Shown: piece after piece, positions 1 through 5,487 of the stretch
Layout of the letters: every line of letters starts with the position of its first letter
Position numbering within the stretch: the first letter of the stretch is position 1
From: Candidatus Moranbacteria bacterium GW2011_GWE2_36_40
GTDB taxonomy: Bacteria; Patescibacteriota; Minisyncoccia; Moranbacterales; GWC2-37-73
NCBI GenBank assembly: GCA_000991645.1
Contig: LBRX01000045.1
Location: 1-8,386 of the forward strand
Length of the DNA: 8,386 nt
Direction of reading: 5' to 3'
Made by a program: the position numbers and the translations under genes
Notes under the pieces: model-generated
What the model was told of the DNA's origin: nothing
The model's database searches: none
Seen by the model: the letters and a program-made list of their open reading frames with translations, nothing else

Positions 1-36
1 TACAATGCACTTTTCTAGGATTTCATTATCTGGCAT
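1..36 (-). CDS. Possible 5' end of a gene running off the left edge
   Basis: An ATG at 36 opens a frame that stays open to the window edge and reads MPDNEILEKCIV. It lies about 65 nt downstream of the predicted start point of the leftward extended -10 promoter at 109-117. It has no Shine-Dalgarno, like most genes here. Twelve codons are too few to identify a protein. A DnaA N-terminus is a guess, prompted only by the perfect DnaA box just upstream of the promoter and the general look of the peptide. Chance openness over 36 nt is also quite possible. Confidence 0.3.
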   Translation of the reverse strand, partial: MPDNEILEKCIV

Positions 37-38
37 TT

Positions 39-87
39 TCTATGATTAACTTTCGGTCAATATTCGGGAAAAATCTATGATTACTTT
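39..87 (-). repeat. Pair of direct repeats in the leftward leader
   Basis: TCTATGATTAACTTT at 39-53 recurs as TCTATGATTACTTT at 74-87, one base shorter, with starts 35 bp apart. A looser relative, TCTAGGATTT, is at 15-24. The repeats lie between the leftward promoter and the candidate start at 36. They could be regulatory sites or origin-type iterons, but two good copies are weak evidence for either. Confidence 0.4.
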
Positions 88-108
88 AGACCAGTTCATG
101 TTGATTTT

Positions 109-117
109 ATTATACCA
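109..117 (-). promoter_or_regulatory. Extended -10 promoter element pointing left
   Basis: The minus strand reads TGGTATAAT, a perfect TATAAT hexamer with the extended -10 TG at the right distance. No good -35 is visible 16-18 nt upstream, as expected for an extended -10 promoter. The predicted start point is near 102, giving about a 65-nt leader before the ATG at 36. Confidence 0.45.
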
Positions 118-134
118 CAAACAAAGAATAAAAG

Positions 135-143
135 TTATCCACA
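135..143 (+). promoter_or_regulatory. Perfect consensus DnaA box
   Basis: TTATCCACA matches the high-affinity DnaA box consensus at all nine positions and sits about 20 bp upstream of the leftward -10 element. It is the only perfect copy I found in the window. One 9-mer can arise by chance in 8 kb, at odds of a few percent. Its position in a gene-free, AT-rich stretch beside a promoter makes a real site more likely. It would fit autoregulation of dnaA or an origin. Confidence 0.4.
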
Positions 144-188
144 GTTTTTGATATAGCAATATCACTTGCCATATCAATCAAAAAAAGA

Positions 189-222
189 AAACACTATCAC
201 ACTATCGAGTGTGATAGTGTTT
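189..222 (-). terminator. Perfect 15-bp hairpin with U-rich tail on the minus strand
   Basis: AAACACTATCACACT (189-203) and its exact reverse complement (208-222) flank a 4-nt loop. On the minus strand the stem is followed by TCTTTTTT, as in an intrinsic terminator. On the plus strand only GCC and a run of A follow, so the direction is leftward. It would end a minus-strand transcript from the 223-420 region, or stop readthrough before the leftward promoter. A regulator-binding palindrome is an alternative reading. Confidence 0.55.
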
Positions 223-267
223 GCCAAAAAACAATTCAGAAAGAGCATTTCTATTGTGTCAAAATAT

Positions 268-410
268 GGGTCACACGCAATACATGGTTCTTTTGAAATT
301 TTTGCTTTGCCTGTTTCCTTTTTCGGCACGCTTCGCAATCGAAGAACTATGATTGCTCGCTAAGAGTTCGCTGTCGCTCTCTGTTGCCTGCCATGTGTTG
401 CGTGTGATCC
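268..410. ncRNA. Candidate structured RNA closed by a 20-bp helix
   Basis: The ends of this stretch are complementary. 268-287 pairs with 391-410 over 20 bp, with two positions that are G-U wobbles on the plus strand but A-C mismatches on the minus strand. Inside, GCAATC (335-340) pairs with GATTGC (351-356). An alternative hairpin, CTTCG-CAAT-CGAAG (331-344), excludes it. No convincing ORF fills the region. The strand is unresolved. The wobbles and the terminator at 425-450 favour plus. The U-tailed hairpin at 189-222 and A-rich would-be loops favour minus. I see no RNase P, tmRNA or SRP signature. The long closing stem resembles 6S RNA topology, but I see no 6S sequence signature. Confidence 0.45.
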
Positions 411-424
411 TAAAATATTAAAAC

Positions 425-450
425 AAAAAAAACGGCTTGGCCGTTTTTTT
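425..450 (-). terminator. Bidirectional intrinsic terminator after the coiled-coil gene
   Basis: An AACGGC/GCCGTT stem with a 3-nt loop is flanked by a run of A on the left and a run of T on the right. The stem therefore extends into A-T pairs, and both strands have a U tract. On the minus strand it begins 9 nt beyond the stop of the coiled-coil gene. On the plus strand it would also end a transcript of the structured RNA at 268-410. Confidence 0.8.
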
Positions 451-458
451 GAGGAAAT

Positions 459-923
459 CTAAATTTTTGAAAGCACAAGTTTTTCAAGTTTTACAAACTT
501 TTTCTCAAGTTTTTCAAAATCTTCATAGTCAACCTTTCGATTCAGCTTGTATTTTATTTCAGAAATATCCTCTTGCATCACATCAAACTTTCCTTCGAGT
601 ACATCAAACTTTCCTTCGAGTACATCAAATTTTCCTTCGAGTACATCAAACTTTCCTTCAAGTACATCAAATTTTCCTTCCAATTTATCAACCTTTATTT
701 CAAGCTTATCAAATTTTCCTTCCAATTTATCAACCTTTATTTCAAGCTTATCAAATTTTCCTTCGAGTCCATCAAATCTTCCTTCTATGTTATCTATTTT
801 TTTGACCAACTCTGACTGTCCCTCTGCAATAATCTGCATTCCATCACTAAAACTCTCAATCATTGACATGACTTCTCCGGCTGAATATATTTTCACTTCT
901 TCTTTTGTATTTTTCTTGTTCAT
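459..923 (-). CDS. Heptad-repeat coiled-coil protein, unrecognised
   Basis: This is a 154-residue acidic and lysine-rich protein that I cannot assign to a family. Residues 1-44 are a non-repetitive N-terminal part (YSAGEVMSMIESFSDGMQII). Residues 45-114 are ten tandem heptads of the type VLEGKFD or KLEIKVD, with hydrophobic residues at two positions of each seven, as in a coiled coil. Residues 115-154 continue as a non-identical predicted helix rich in K, E and L. There is no signal peptide, membrane segment, cysteine or catalytic motif. It is probably a cytoplasmic oligomerising rod. The ATG at 923 is chosen because a consensus promoter ends exactly at it. It lies just beyond the ftsZ terminator, so it is a separate transcription unit, and a division-related role is speculation from position alone. 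A terminator follows the stop. Confidence 0.85.
   Translation of the reverse strand: MNKKNTKEEVKIYSAGEVMSMIESFSDGMQIIAEGQSELVKKIDNIEGRFDGLEGKFDKLEIKVDKLEGKFDKLEIKVDKLEGKFDVLEGKFDVLEGKFDVLEGKFDVLEGKFDVMQEDISEIKYKLNRKVDYEDFEKLEKKFVKLEKLVLSKI
582..791 (-). repeat. Ten tandem 21-bp units encoding the heptads
   Basis: Units of 21 bp run in register with the reading frame. The four at 582-665 encode identical VLEGKFD heptads and differ only at silent positions. The next four form an exact 42-bp repeat, 666-707 and 708-749, encoding KLEIKVD-KLEGKFD twice. The last two, 750-791, are diverged. The near-identity at the DNA level points to recent duplication by slippage or recombination. Confidence 0.9.
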
Positions 924-929
924 AGAGAC

Positions 930-958
930 ATTTTATACCTACACCAAAACCATGTCAA
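930..958 (-). promoter_or_regulatory. Consensus promoter for a leaderless coiled-coil mRNA
   Basis: On the minus strand TTGACA (953-958), a 17-nt spacer and TAAAAT (930-935) make a six-of-six -35 and a five-of-six -10 at ideal spacing. The usual start point, about 7 nt past the -10, falls on the A of the ATG at 923. The mRNA should therefore have essentially no 5' leader, which agrees with the lack of a Shine-Dalgarno. Confidence 0.75.
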
Positions 959-966
959 CTTTGACA
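953..966. promoter_or_regulatory. Palindrome overlapping the -35 box, possible operator
   Basis: TGTCAA and TTGACA flank CT to form a perfect 6-bp inverted repeat whose left half is the -35 box of the coiled-coil promoter. It could be an operator. The half-sites are identical to the -35 consensus and abut the ftsZ terminator tail, so coincidence is a real alternative. Confidence 0.3.
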
Positions 967-996
967 AAAAATCCCAGCCATGGGGCCGAGATTTTT
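966..996 (-). terminator. Intrinsic terminator of ftsZ
   Basis: On the minus strand a 13-bp stem (984-996 with 967-979, including two G-U pairs) closes a CCAT loop and ends in a T run. On the plus strand the two wobbles become mismatches, so the leftward direction is clear. It lies 62 nt past the ftsZ stop and separates ftsZ transcription from the coiled-coil gene. Confidence 0.8.
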
Positions 997-1021
997 AAAG
1001 TATTGAAATATTTTATTTTAT

Positions 1022-1057
1022 GAACCTTACGAACTTTATGAACTTTACGGACTTTTC
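1022..1057. repeat. Four tandem 9-bp units directly after the ftsZ stop
   Basis: GAACCTTAC, GAACTTTAT, GAACTTTAC and GGACTTTTC follow each other without gaps and abut the ftsZ stop codon. The array lies in the 3' untranslated region between the stop and the terminator. It looks like a short slippage-prone microsatellite, and I see no function for it. Confidence 0.7.
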
Positions 1058-2275
1058 TTATTTTTCCATCTTCCTTCTGATGAAAGCTGGGATTTCCAGT
1101 TCGTCATCCTCCTGTTGTTGCTTGGCTTGGGTTGCAGGAGTGATTTGACGGGGCTGAATTTTTTCTTCAATAATCATTTTTGGTTCAAGAATTTTTTTGA
1201 CAGGAAAGGTTATCGATTCTTTCAATTCTTCATGATACTCATTTTTTTCTTCTTTTTGATGAGCATTTTCACTTGAAGTCGCAGCTCGATTGATCAAAAG
1301 ATTTTCAATGCCAACTTTTTCACTATCAAATCCAGTAGCCACAACCGTGATGATGATTTCGCCTTTTTTGACTTGATCATCAACCACAGCTCCAAAGATT
1401 ACTTTGGCATTTGGATCAATGCTTTCAGTGATGATGTTGGCAGCTTCATTGATTTCCAACATTCCCAAATCACTTGATCCTGAAATATTGAAAAGCACGC
1501 CTTTGGCTCCATCAATTGAAAGTTCAAGCAAGGGACTATTGATTGCTGCCTTGGCTGCTTCTGCAGCTCTGTTTTCTCCACTGGCAACTCCGATGCCCAT
1601 CAAAGCTGATCCGGAGTCTTGCATGATTGCACGCACGTCTGCAAAGTCAACATTAACAATTCCGGGTTTTGTAATTAAATCTGAAATTCCCTGCACGCCT
1701 TGTCTCAAAACATCATCCACGATTCTGAAAGCGTTTATCAGGGTTGTCTTGCGATCAATAATTGAAAGCAATTTGTCATTTGGAATTGTAATCAAAGAAT
1801 CAACTCTGTCTTTCAAGTTTTGAAGACCTTCTTCTCCGATAGCTTTTCTTTGAGCTCCTTCAAAAGAGAAAGGTTTTGTAATAACCGCAATAGTAAGCGC
1901 TCCCAATTCTTTGGCAGCTTCAGCAATAATAGGTGCAGCTCCCGTTCCAGTTCCTCCACCCATACCAGCACAAACAAAAACCATGTCCGCTCCCTTGAGC
2001 ACATCTTGAATTTCATCACGATTTTCTTCCGCAGCCTGACGTCCAACTTCCGGATTCATTCCAGCTCCAAGTCCTTTGGAAAGATTTTTTCCAATGTGCA
2101 CTTTTTCAGCAGCCTTGGAATGATGCAATGCTTGCGCATCAGTATTAATCGCCACAAATTCAACGCCTTTGATTTTGGCGTCTATCATTCGAGAGATTGC
2201 GTTATTTCCAGCACCTCCAACTCCAACTACTTTAATCCTAGCAAATGTTTCAATATCCGGTTTTATTTCTGCCAT
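1058..2275 (-). CDS. ftsZ: Cell division GTPase FtsZ
   Basis: FtsZ is the tubulin-like GTPase that polymerises at midcell into the Z-ring and recruits the division machinery. At 405 residues the protein has a normal length. The nucleotide-binding start VVGVGGAGNNA is at 16-26, the tubulin signature GGGTGTG at 106-112, and the T7 synergy loop NVDFADV, which completes the neighbouring GTPase site, at 208-214. Residues about 320-389 are a charged, low-complexity linker. The C-terminal peptide DDELEIPAFIRRKMEK (390-405) is the conserved tail that binds FtsA and other partners. The ATG start agrees with the family, though no Shine-Dalgarno precedes it. It follows ftsA after 180 nt, with a candidate promoter of its own, and ends at a strong terminator. 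All key residues appear intact. Confidence 0.98.
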   Translation of the reverse strand: MAEIKPDIETFARIKVVGVGGAGNNAISRMIDAKIKGVEFVAINTDAQALHHSKAAEKVHIGKNLSKGLGAGMNPEVGRQAAEENRDEIQDVLKGADMVFVCAGMGGGTGTGAAPIIAEAAKELGALTIAVITKPFSFEGAQRKAIGEEGLQNLKDRVDSLITIPNDKLLSIIDRKTTLINAFRIVDDVLRQGVQGISDLITKPGIVNVDFADVRAIMQDSGSALMGIGVASGENRAAEAAKAAINSPLLELSIDGAKGVLFNISGSSDLGMLEINEAANIITESIDPNAKVIFGAVVDDQVKKGEIIITVVATGFDSEKVGIENLLINRAATSSENAHQKEEKNEYHEELKESITFPVKKILEPKMIIEEKIQPRQITPATQAKQQQEDDELEIPAFIRRKMEK

Positions 2276-2413
2276 ACTTTTGCGATAGTCAATGACACGC
2301 GGTCAGTGATCAATGATATAAATTAGAAATTTGCGAAATTGCTCCCTTTTTGTTTTTGTTTATCTGCTTTGAAAGCAGCTTGGTCTTTTCAATCAAATCG
2401 CTATTTTCCTTAG
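2276..2413 (-). promoter_or_regulatory. Long leader upstream of ftsZ with a hairpin
   Basis: If the promoter at 2420-2449 is used, ftsZ has a leader of about 138 nt. It contains a hairpin (CTGCTT/AAGCAG, 2364-2378) that is not followed by a U run, so it is not an obvious terminator. It also contains a 28-codon frame from a TTG at 2396 to a TGA at 2310, with AAGGA about 10 nt upstream of the TTG. Close to the ATG a TGAC-CGCGT-GTCA inverted repeat is visible. None of these elements is proven to be regulatory. Confidence 0.35.
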
Positions 2414-2419
2414 TACTTC

Positions 2420-2449
2420 AATCTATCATGGGCTTACTATCTATGTCAA
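2420..2449 (-). promoter_or_regulatory. Candidate promoter for ftsZ
   Basis: Minus-strand TTGACA (2444-2449), an 18-nt spacer and TAGATT (2420-2425) form a promoter with a perfect -35 and a four-of-six -10. It begins 7 bp past the ftsA stop. It would let ftsZ be expressed apart from ftsA. Confidence 0.5.
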
Positions 2450-2455
2450 CCCGTA

Positions 2456-3724
2456 TTATGGTAAAAATTTCTTTAGCCAAACTTTTACTTTATCCGCACC
2501 CTCTCCTGCCTGACGAGCCAACATGTGCGACGCCATTGAACTCATGAAACCTTCCCTCGAAGCAGGCATTGATGACTGTTCATTCCAAAGAACAAGCCCC
2601 GCCACAGTCGCAAAAGAAGGATCATCAACTTTATCCAAAATTCCACCAAAACCAGCAGGAAATCCAATTTGTACAGGCAATCCCAAAACCTCTTTGGCAA
2701 GTTCTGTAGCATTTGTCATTTTTGCTCCCCCGCCAACCAACACAGCGCCGGAAGGCAAAAGTCCTGCTTTCCCAATCATCTTCAATTCTTTTTGAACCAA
2801 AGAAAACACTTCTTCAAATCTTGCCTCGATTATTTCAGCCACATGATGACGAGAAATAACGCCTTCCTCACTGGAATCTATTGTGGCCAAATCAATTCCC
2901 TCTTTTTTGCTAATATCTCTTGCTATGGCACTGCCATATTCTAATTTTATTTTTTCTGCCACTTCAATTGAAGTTCGAAGACCAATTGCGATGTCATTCG
3001 TGATGTGTCCAGCTCCAACCGGAATTATGGCGGTGTGCACAAGATCGCCTTCCTCAAAAACAGCAACAGAGGTTGTCCCTCCTCCAATATTGATCAAAAC
3101 AACACCCAATTCCTTTTGCTTTTTATTTAAAACAGATTTGGCTGAAGCTAGCGGCTCCAAAACCAAATCATCAATTTCTATATTTGCTTGATATGCACAC
3201 TTGCTAATATTTTTTATGTGAGAGCTTCCTGATTCTATTACCAATGTATCCACTTCCAAACGCACACCTTTCATGCCAATAGGATCCTTAATATTATCCT
3301 GATCATCCAAGCGATATTTTCTGGCAATCACATGTACAATCTCCCTATTCATTGGCAATGAGATTATTTGAGCTTCTGAAATCACACGATTAATATCATC
3401 TTCTGCAACTTCCCCATCAGCGCGGCCTATTGCAATGACACCTTTTGAGTTTTGAAAAGCAATATCACTTCCTCCAATATTCAAAACAGCACTTTTCACT
3501 TGAACCCCAGCCATGCGTTCTGCGCTCTCCACTGATTGAACAAGCGCTTTTGTGACATCAGCAACATCAGTAATAACACCTCTGCGTATACCAAAAGAAG
3601 GAGCTGATCCAACACCTATTATTCTTGGTTGTTGTTCATTATTAGATTGTTGCACAATAATGGTTCTGATATTTACTGAACCAATATCTATACCAACGAT
3701 CAATGTATTATTATCCCTTGCCAT
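2456..3724 (-). CDS. ftsA: Cell division protein FtsA
   Basis: FtsA is an actin-like ATPase that tethers FtsZ filaments to the membrane and recruits later division proteins. The 422-residue length is typical. The phosphate-1 motif GIDIGSVNIR is at 11-20, the phosphate-2 motif VLINIGGGTTSVAVF at 209-223, and the adenosine motif VLVGGGA at 328-334. The FtsA-specific SHS2 (1C) region, containing RRGVITDVADVTKAL, lies between the first two. The end, KVKVWLKKFLP (412-422), is the amphipathic membrane-targeting helix that distinguishes FtsA from MreB or DnaK. The ATG at 3724 is preceded only by A and T, without a Shine-Dalgarno. ftsZ is next downstream, and a consensus -10 promoter lies 177 nt upstream, beyond the dgkA stop. 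Confidence 0.97.
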   Translation of the reverse strand: MARDNNTLIVGIDIGSVNIRTIIVQQSNNEQQPRIIGVGSAPSFGIRRGVITDVADVTKALVQSVESAERMAGVQVKSAVLNIGGSDIAFQNSKGVIAIGRADGEVAEDDINRVISEAQIISLPMNREIVHVIARKYRLDDQDNIKDPIGMKGVRLEVDTLVIESGSSHIKNISKCAYQANIEIDDLVLEPLASAKSVLNKKQKELGVVLINIGGGTTSVAVFEEGDLVHTAIIPVGAGHITNDIAIGLRTSIEVAEKIKLEYGSAIARDISKKEGIDLATIDSSEEGVISRHHVAEIIEARFEEVFSLVQKELKMIGKAGLLPSGAVLVGGGAKMTNATELAKEVLGLPVQIGFPAGFGGILDKVDDPSFATVAGLVLWNEQSSMPASREGFMSSMASHMLARQAGEGADKVKVWLKKFLP

Positions 3725-3900
3725 AATAATTATTAAAAAAATCTAATTCTAATTCTTAATTACAAATAATTTTATTGCCGAGCAACAAAATTCAAGCACT
3801 TTTATGAGTTACGCACTTGACCAAACAAGCAAAAATCAATCGAAAATTAATTATTCAACACAAAAAAATTCATTTTTTATTTTTATTGCACCTTCTTTAT
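3725..3900 (-). promoter_or_regulatory. Gene-free AT-rich leader of ftsA
   Basis: About 170 nt separate the predicted start point (near 3894) from the ftsA ATG. The stretch is very AT-rich. I find no stable hairpin, no Shine-Dalgarno and no convincing peptide. A second weaker -10-like TAAAAT lies inside it on the minus strand, about 45 nt upstream of ftsA, without a good -35. Confidence 0.35.
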
Positions 3901-3929
3901 ATTATATACGAATTCCATCTTCCTTGCAA
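3901..3929 (-). promoter_or_regulatory. Promoter for ftsA
   Basis: Minus-strand TTGCAA (3924-3929), a 17-nt spacer and a perfect TATAAT (3901-3906) sit just past the dgkA stop codon. The spacing is ideal and the -35 matches at four of six. It should start a division transcript (ftsA, perhaps with ftsZ) separate from the upstream yqeY-ybeY-dgkA genes. Confidence 0.65.
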
Positions 3930-3944
3930 AAAACATTTGCCACA

Positions 3945-4331
3945 TTAAAAGAACCAAACCATCACGACAAGTTCTCTAAAATATGGATAAAATATGATAA
4001 TACCAACAACAACTGACACTATGGCTGAAATCAAAACAACGGCAGCCATCAAATCCTTGATAAGTCTGGCATAAGGATGTATTCTTGGCTTCAAAATATC
4101 CACCACTCTTTCAAAAACAGTATTGGTAAGTTCTGTGATAAAAACCCACATTATCATTAAAATCAAAATTATCGCTTCCCAGTTTTTGACTTTCAAAATA
4201 AAAATGAGAGCAAGAACCATAACACCAAACGAGAGCTCAATGCGAAAGTTTTTCTCATGCGAAACAGCATATTTTATTCCATCCAAGGCATGCCCCAAAC
4301 TTCGCTTAAATCGTCTCAATTCTTCACGCAT
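3945..4331 (-). CDS. dgkA: Diacylglycerol/undecaprenol kinase DgkA
   Basis: This is a small integral membrane lipid kinase. It phosphorylates diacylglycerol or, as in Gram-positive relatives, undecaprenol, feeding the lipid carrier used for cell-wall synthesis. The 128 residues match the family's usual length. Residues 1-31 are a basic amphipathic start (FKRSLGHALDGIKYAVSHEKNFRIE). Three membrane segments follow at about 33-48, 53-67 and 95-115. The family signature ELTNTVFERVVD (67-78) and the RLIKDLMAAVVL block (89-100) carry the expected Glu, Asn, Lys and Asp residues, with E26 and E32 as further candidate metal ligands. The substrate cannot be read from the sequence. It follows ybeY after 97 nt that contain an inverted repeat. 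No Shine-Dalgarno is visible. Confidence 0.92.
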   Translation of the reverse strand: MREELRRFKRSLGHALDGIKYAVSHEKNFRIELSFGVMVLALIFILKVKNWEAIILILMIMWVFITELTNTVFERVVDILKPRIHPYARLIKDLMAAVVLISAIVSVVVGIIIFYPYFRELVVMVWFF

Positions 4332-4368
4332 TATATTTATATTTAAAATTTATTAATTTATATATACT

Positions 4369-4426
4369 GTCATCCTTCGACTTCATTTCTCCGCCTGCTG
4401 GCGAATCAATTTCGCTCAGAATAACA
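4369..4426 (-). repeat. Imperfect inverted repeat between ybeY and dgkA
   Basis: TGTCATCCT (4369-4377) and AGAATAACA (4418-4426) are 9-bp arms that pair fully on the minus strand if G-U pairs are allowed. Between them are TTCG/GCTC remnants and a small inner hairpin (CGCC-TGCT-GGCG). The layout resembles widespread REP-type elements whose ends read GTCATTCTGAGCG. No U run follows, so it is not a clear terminator. The direct repeats upstream of lepB share the GTCATTCTG core. Confidence 0.5.
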
Positions 4427-4428
4427 TA

Positions 4429-4881
4429 CTAGGGACTTACTAATTCATCGGCAACTTGTTTTTGCAAAGAAAACATCTTTTTGCCATGATCAAATCCAAG
4501 CAAATGCAAAATTCCATGAGAAACAACATAGGTAAAGGCATATTGAAAAGTTTCATCATCCTTCTTTGCATTTTTTGAAATGACATCAGAGCACAAAATC
4601 AATTCTCCAAGAAAAACATGGGTTCTTTTTTCGGCGCACAATTTTTCAGAATTTTCGTGTTCACAAAATGAAAGGACATCTGTGGGTTTTATTTTTTTTC
4701 TATAATCACTGTTTAATTTTTGAATTTCAGCTTCACTCAAAATTGCAACACTGAGTTCCAATTCTTTGTCTTTCAAGCATTCCAATTTTGCAAGCTTCAA
4801 GGTATGTTCAAAAATTCCCAAAATATTTTTGCGGGAAAATTTTTGAGTGGTTCGATTATTAATTTCAAGAATTAGTTTCAT
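4429..4881 (-). CDS. ybeY: Endoribonuclease YbeY (16S rRNA maturation)
   Basis: YbeY is a zinc-dependent single-strand endoribonuclease involved in 16S rRNA 3'-end maturation and ribosome quality control. The 150-residue protein carries the diagnostic zinc motif HGILHLLGFDH (122-132), with H122, H126 and H132 as ligands. Upstream is the family block NSDYRKKIKPTDVLSF (57-72), whose TDVLSF core is nearly invariant, and then FLGELILCSDV (90-100). The C-terminal end (MFSLQKQVADEL) matches the usual family finish. The start lies 21 nt after the yqeY stop, so the two are almost certainly co-transcribed. There is no Shine-Dalgarno. The protein is intact and of normal length. Confidence 0.96.
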   Translation of the reverse strand: MKLILEINNRTTQKFSRKNILGIFEHTLKLAKLECLKDKELELSVAILSEAEIQKLNSDYRKKIKPTDVLSFCEHENSEKLCAEKRTHVFLGELILCSDVISKNAKKDDETFQYAFTYVVSHGILHLLGFDHGKKMFSLQKQVADELVSP

Positions 4882-4902
4882 TAAAAAAAATTTGCGTCAT
4901 CA

Positions 4903-5361
4903 TTATGCTTGCTCAAGAATTTTTTTGGCAATTTCACGTACAACATTTCCATCAGCCTGCCCCTTCAGCTTGGACATTGCTTGTCCCATGACTTTTCCCA
5001 AATCTCCAACATTTGATGCTCCAGTTCCAGCAATAACCTCTTTCACAATCACCTCAATTTCCTCTTGAGAAAGTTGGGTTGGCAGATATGGAACAAGAAT
5101 TGCAAGTTCTATTTTTTCTTTCTCAGCCAAATCAGGTCTGCCGCCTTCTTCAAATTGACGAATTGAATCATTTCGCTGCTTGACGTTGCGACCAATAACC
5201 TCCAGAATCTCCTCATCAGAAAGTCCGATTTCGCGTTTTTGCTTTTCAATTTCCAAGTTTTTTATTGCACTATCCAAAAGCCTTAGGGTGTCACGCTTGG
5301 AAACATCTCCAGCACGCATAGCATCTTTCAAATCTGTAAGAATTTTTTCTTTTAATGACAT
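4903..5361 (-). CDS. yqeY: GatB/YqeY domain protein
   Basis: YqeY is a small helical protein homologous to the tRNA-binding tail of GatB. Its molecular role is not settled, and links to tRNA-dependent amidation are by homology only. The 152 residues start with SLKEKILTDLKDAMRAGD, continue through the family block KRDTLRLLDSAIKNLEIEKQ and a YLPTQLSQEEI stretch, and end in GDLGKVMGQAMSKLKGQADG and VVREIAKKIL, all hallmarks of the family. I chose the ATG at 5361. A GTG at 5409 would add 16 residues (SIKSYIFLKKTKTHF) that do not resemble the family. There is no Shine-Dalgarno. It sits downstream of rpsU, as in Firmicutes, but the junction is interrupted by a long inverted repeat. Confidence 0.93.
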   Translation of the reverse strand: MSLKEKILTDLKDAMRAGDVSKRDTLRLLDSAIKNLEIEKQKREIGLSDEEILEVIGRNVKQRNDSIRQFEEGGRPDLAEKEKIELAILVPYLPTQLSQEEIEVIVKEVIAGTGASNVGDLGKVMGQAMSKLKGQADGNVVREIAKKILEQA

Positions 5362-5458
5362 AAAATGTGTTTTAGTTTTTTTTAAAAAAATGTAACTTTT
5401 TATGCTCACTCAACTGGCCAAAAAACATGCTGGGGATCGAGATTCAAGATTAATGCTG

Positions 5459-5487
5459 ATTATACGAACAAATATTAATATGATTCA
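5459..5487 (-). promoter_or_regulatory. Possible promoter for yqeY at the edge of the inverted repeat
   Basis: A perfect minus-strand TATAAT (5459-5464) lies right at the outer border of the inverted repeat. The hexamer 17 nt upstream (5482-5487, TGAATC) is a poor -35. If active, the element would supply part of the promoter and give about a 90-nt leader for yqeY. Confidence 0.35.

Noticed and set aside
166..363. Plus-strand 65-residue frame through the hairpin and structured RNA
   Set aside because: It runs through a perfect 15-bp palindrome and one arm of the long helix, has no ribosome-binding site and no family features.
582..791. CRISPR-like array
   Set aside because: The units are contiguous, 21 bp long, in frame and without spacers; they encode heptads.
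437..1023. Two overlapping plus-strand frames rich in SNFPSST or FLRVHQ repeats
   Set aside because: They are antisense readings of the 21-bp heptad repeats; any frame stays open through a repeat of this length.
3804..4016. Plus-strand 70-residue frame between dgkA and ftsA
   Set aside because: It overlaps the end of dgkA antisense and its composition reflects AT-rich DNA; the leader and promoter of ftsA explain the region better.
5362..5409. GTG start of yqeY at 5409
   Set aside because: The 16 added residues do not resemble the family, while the ATG at 5361 gives the expected N-terminus.
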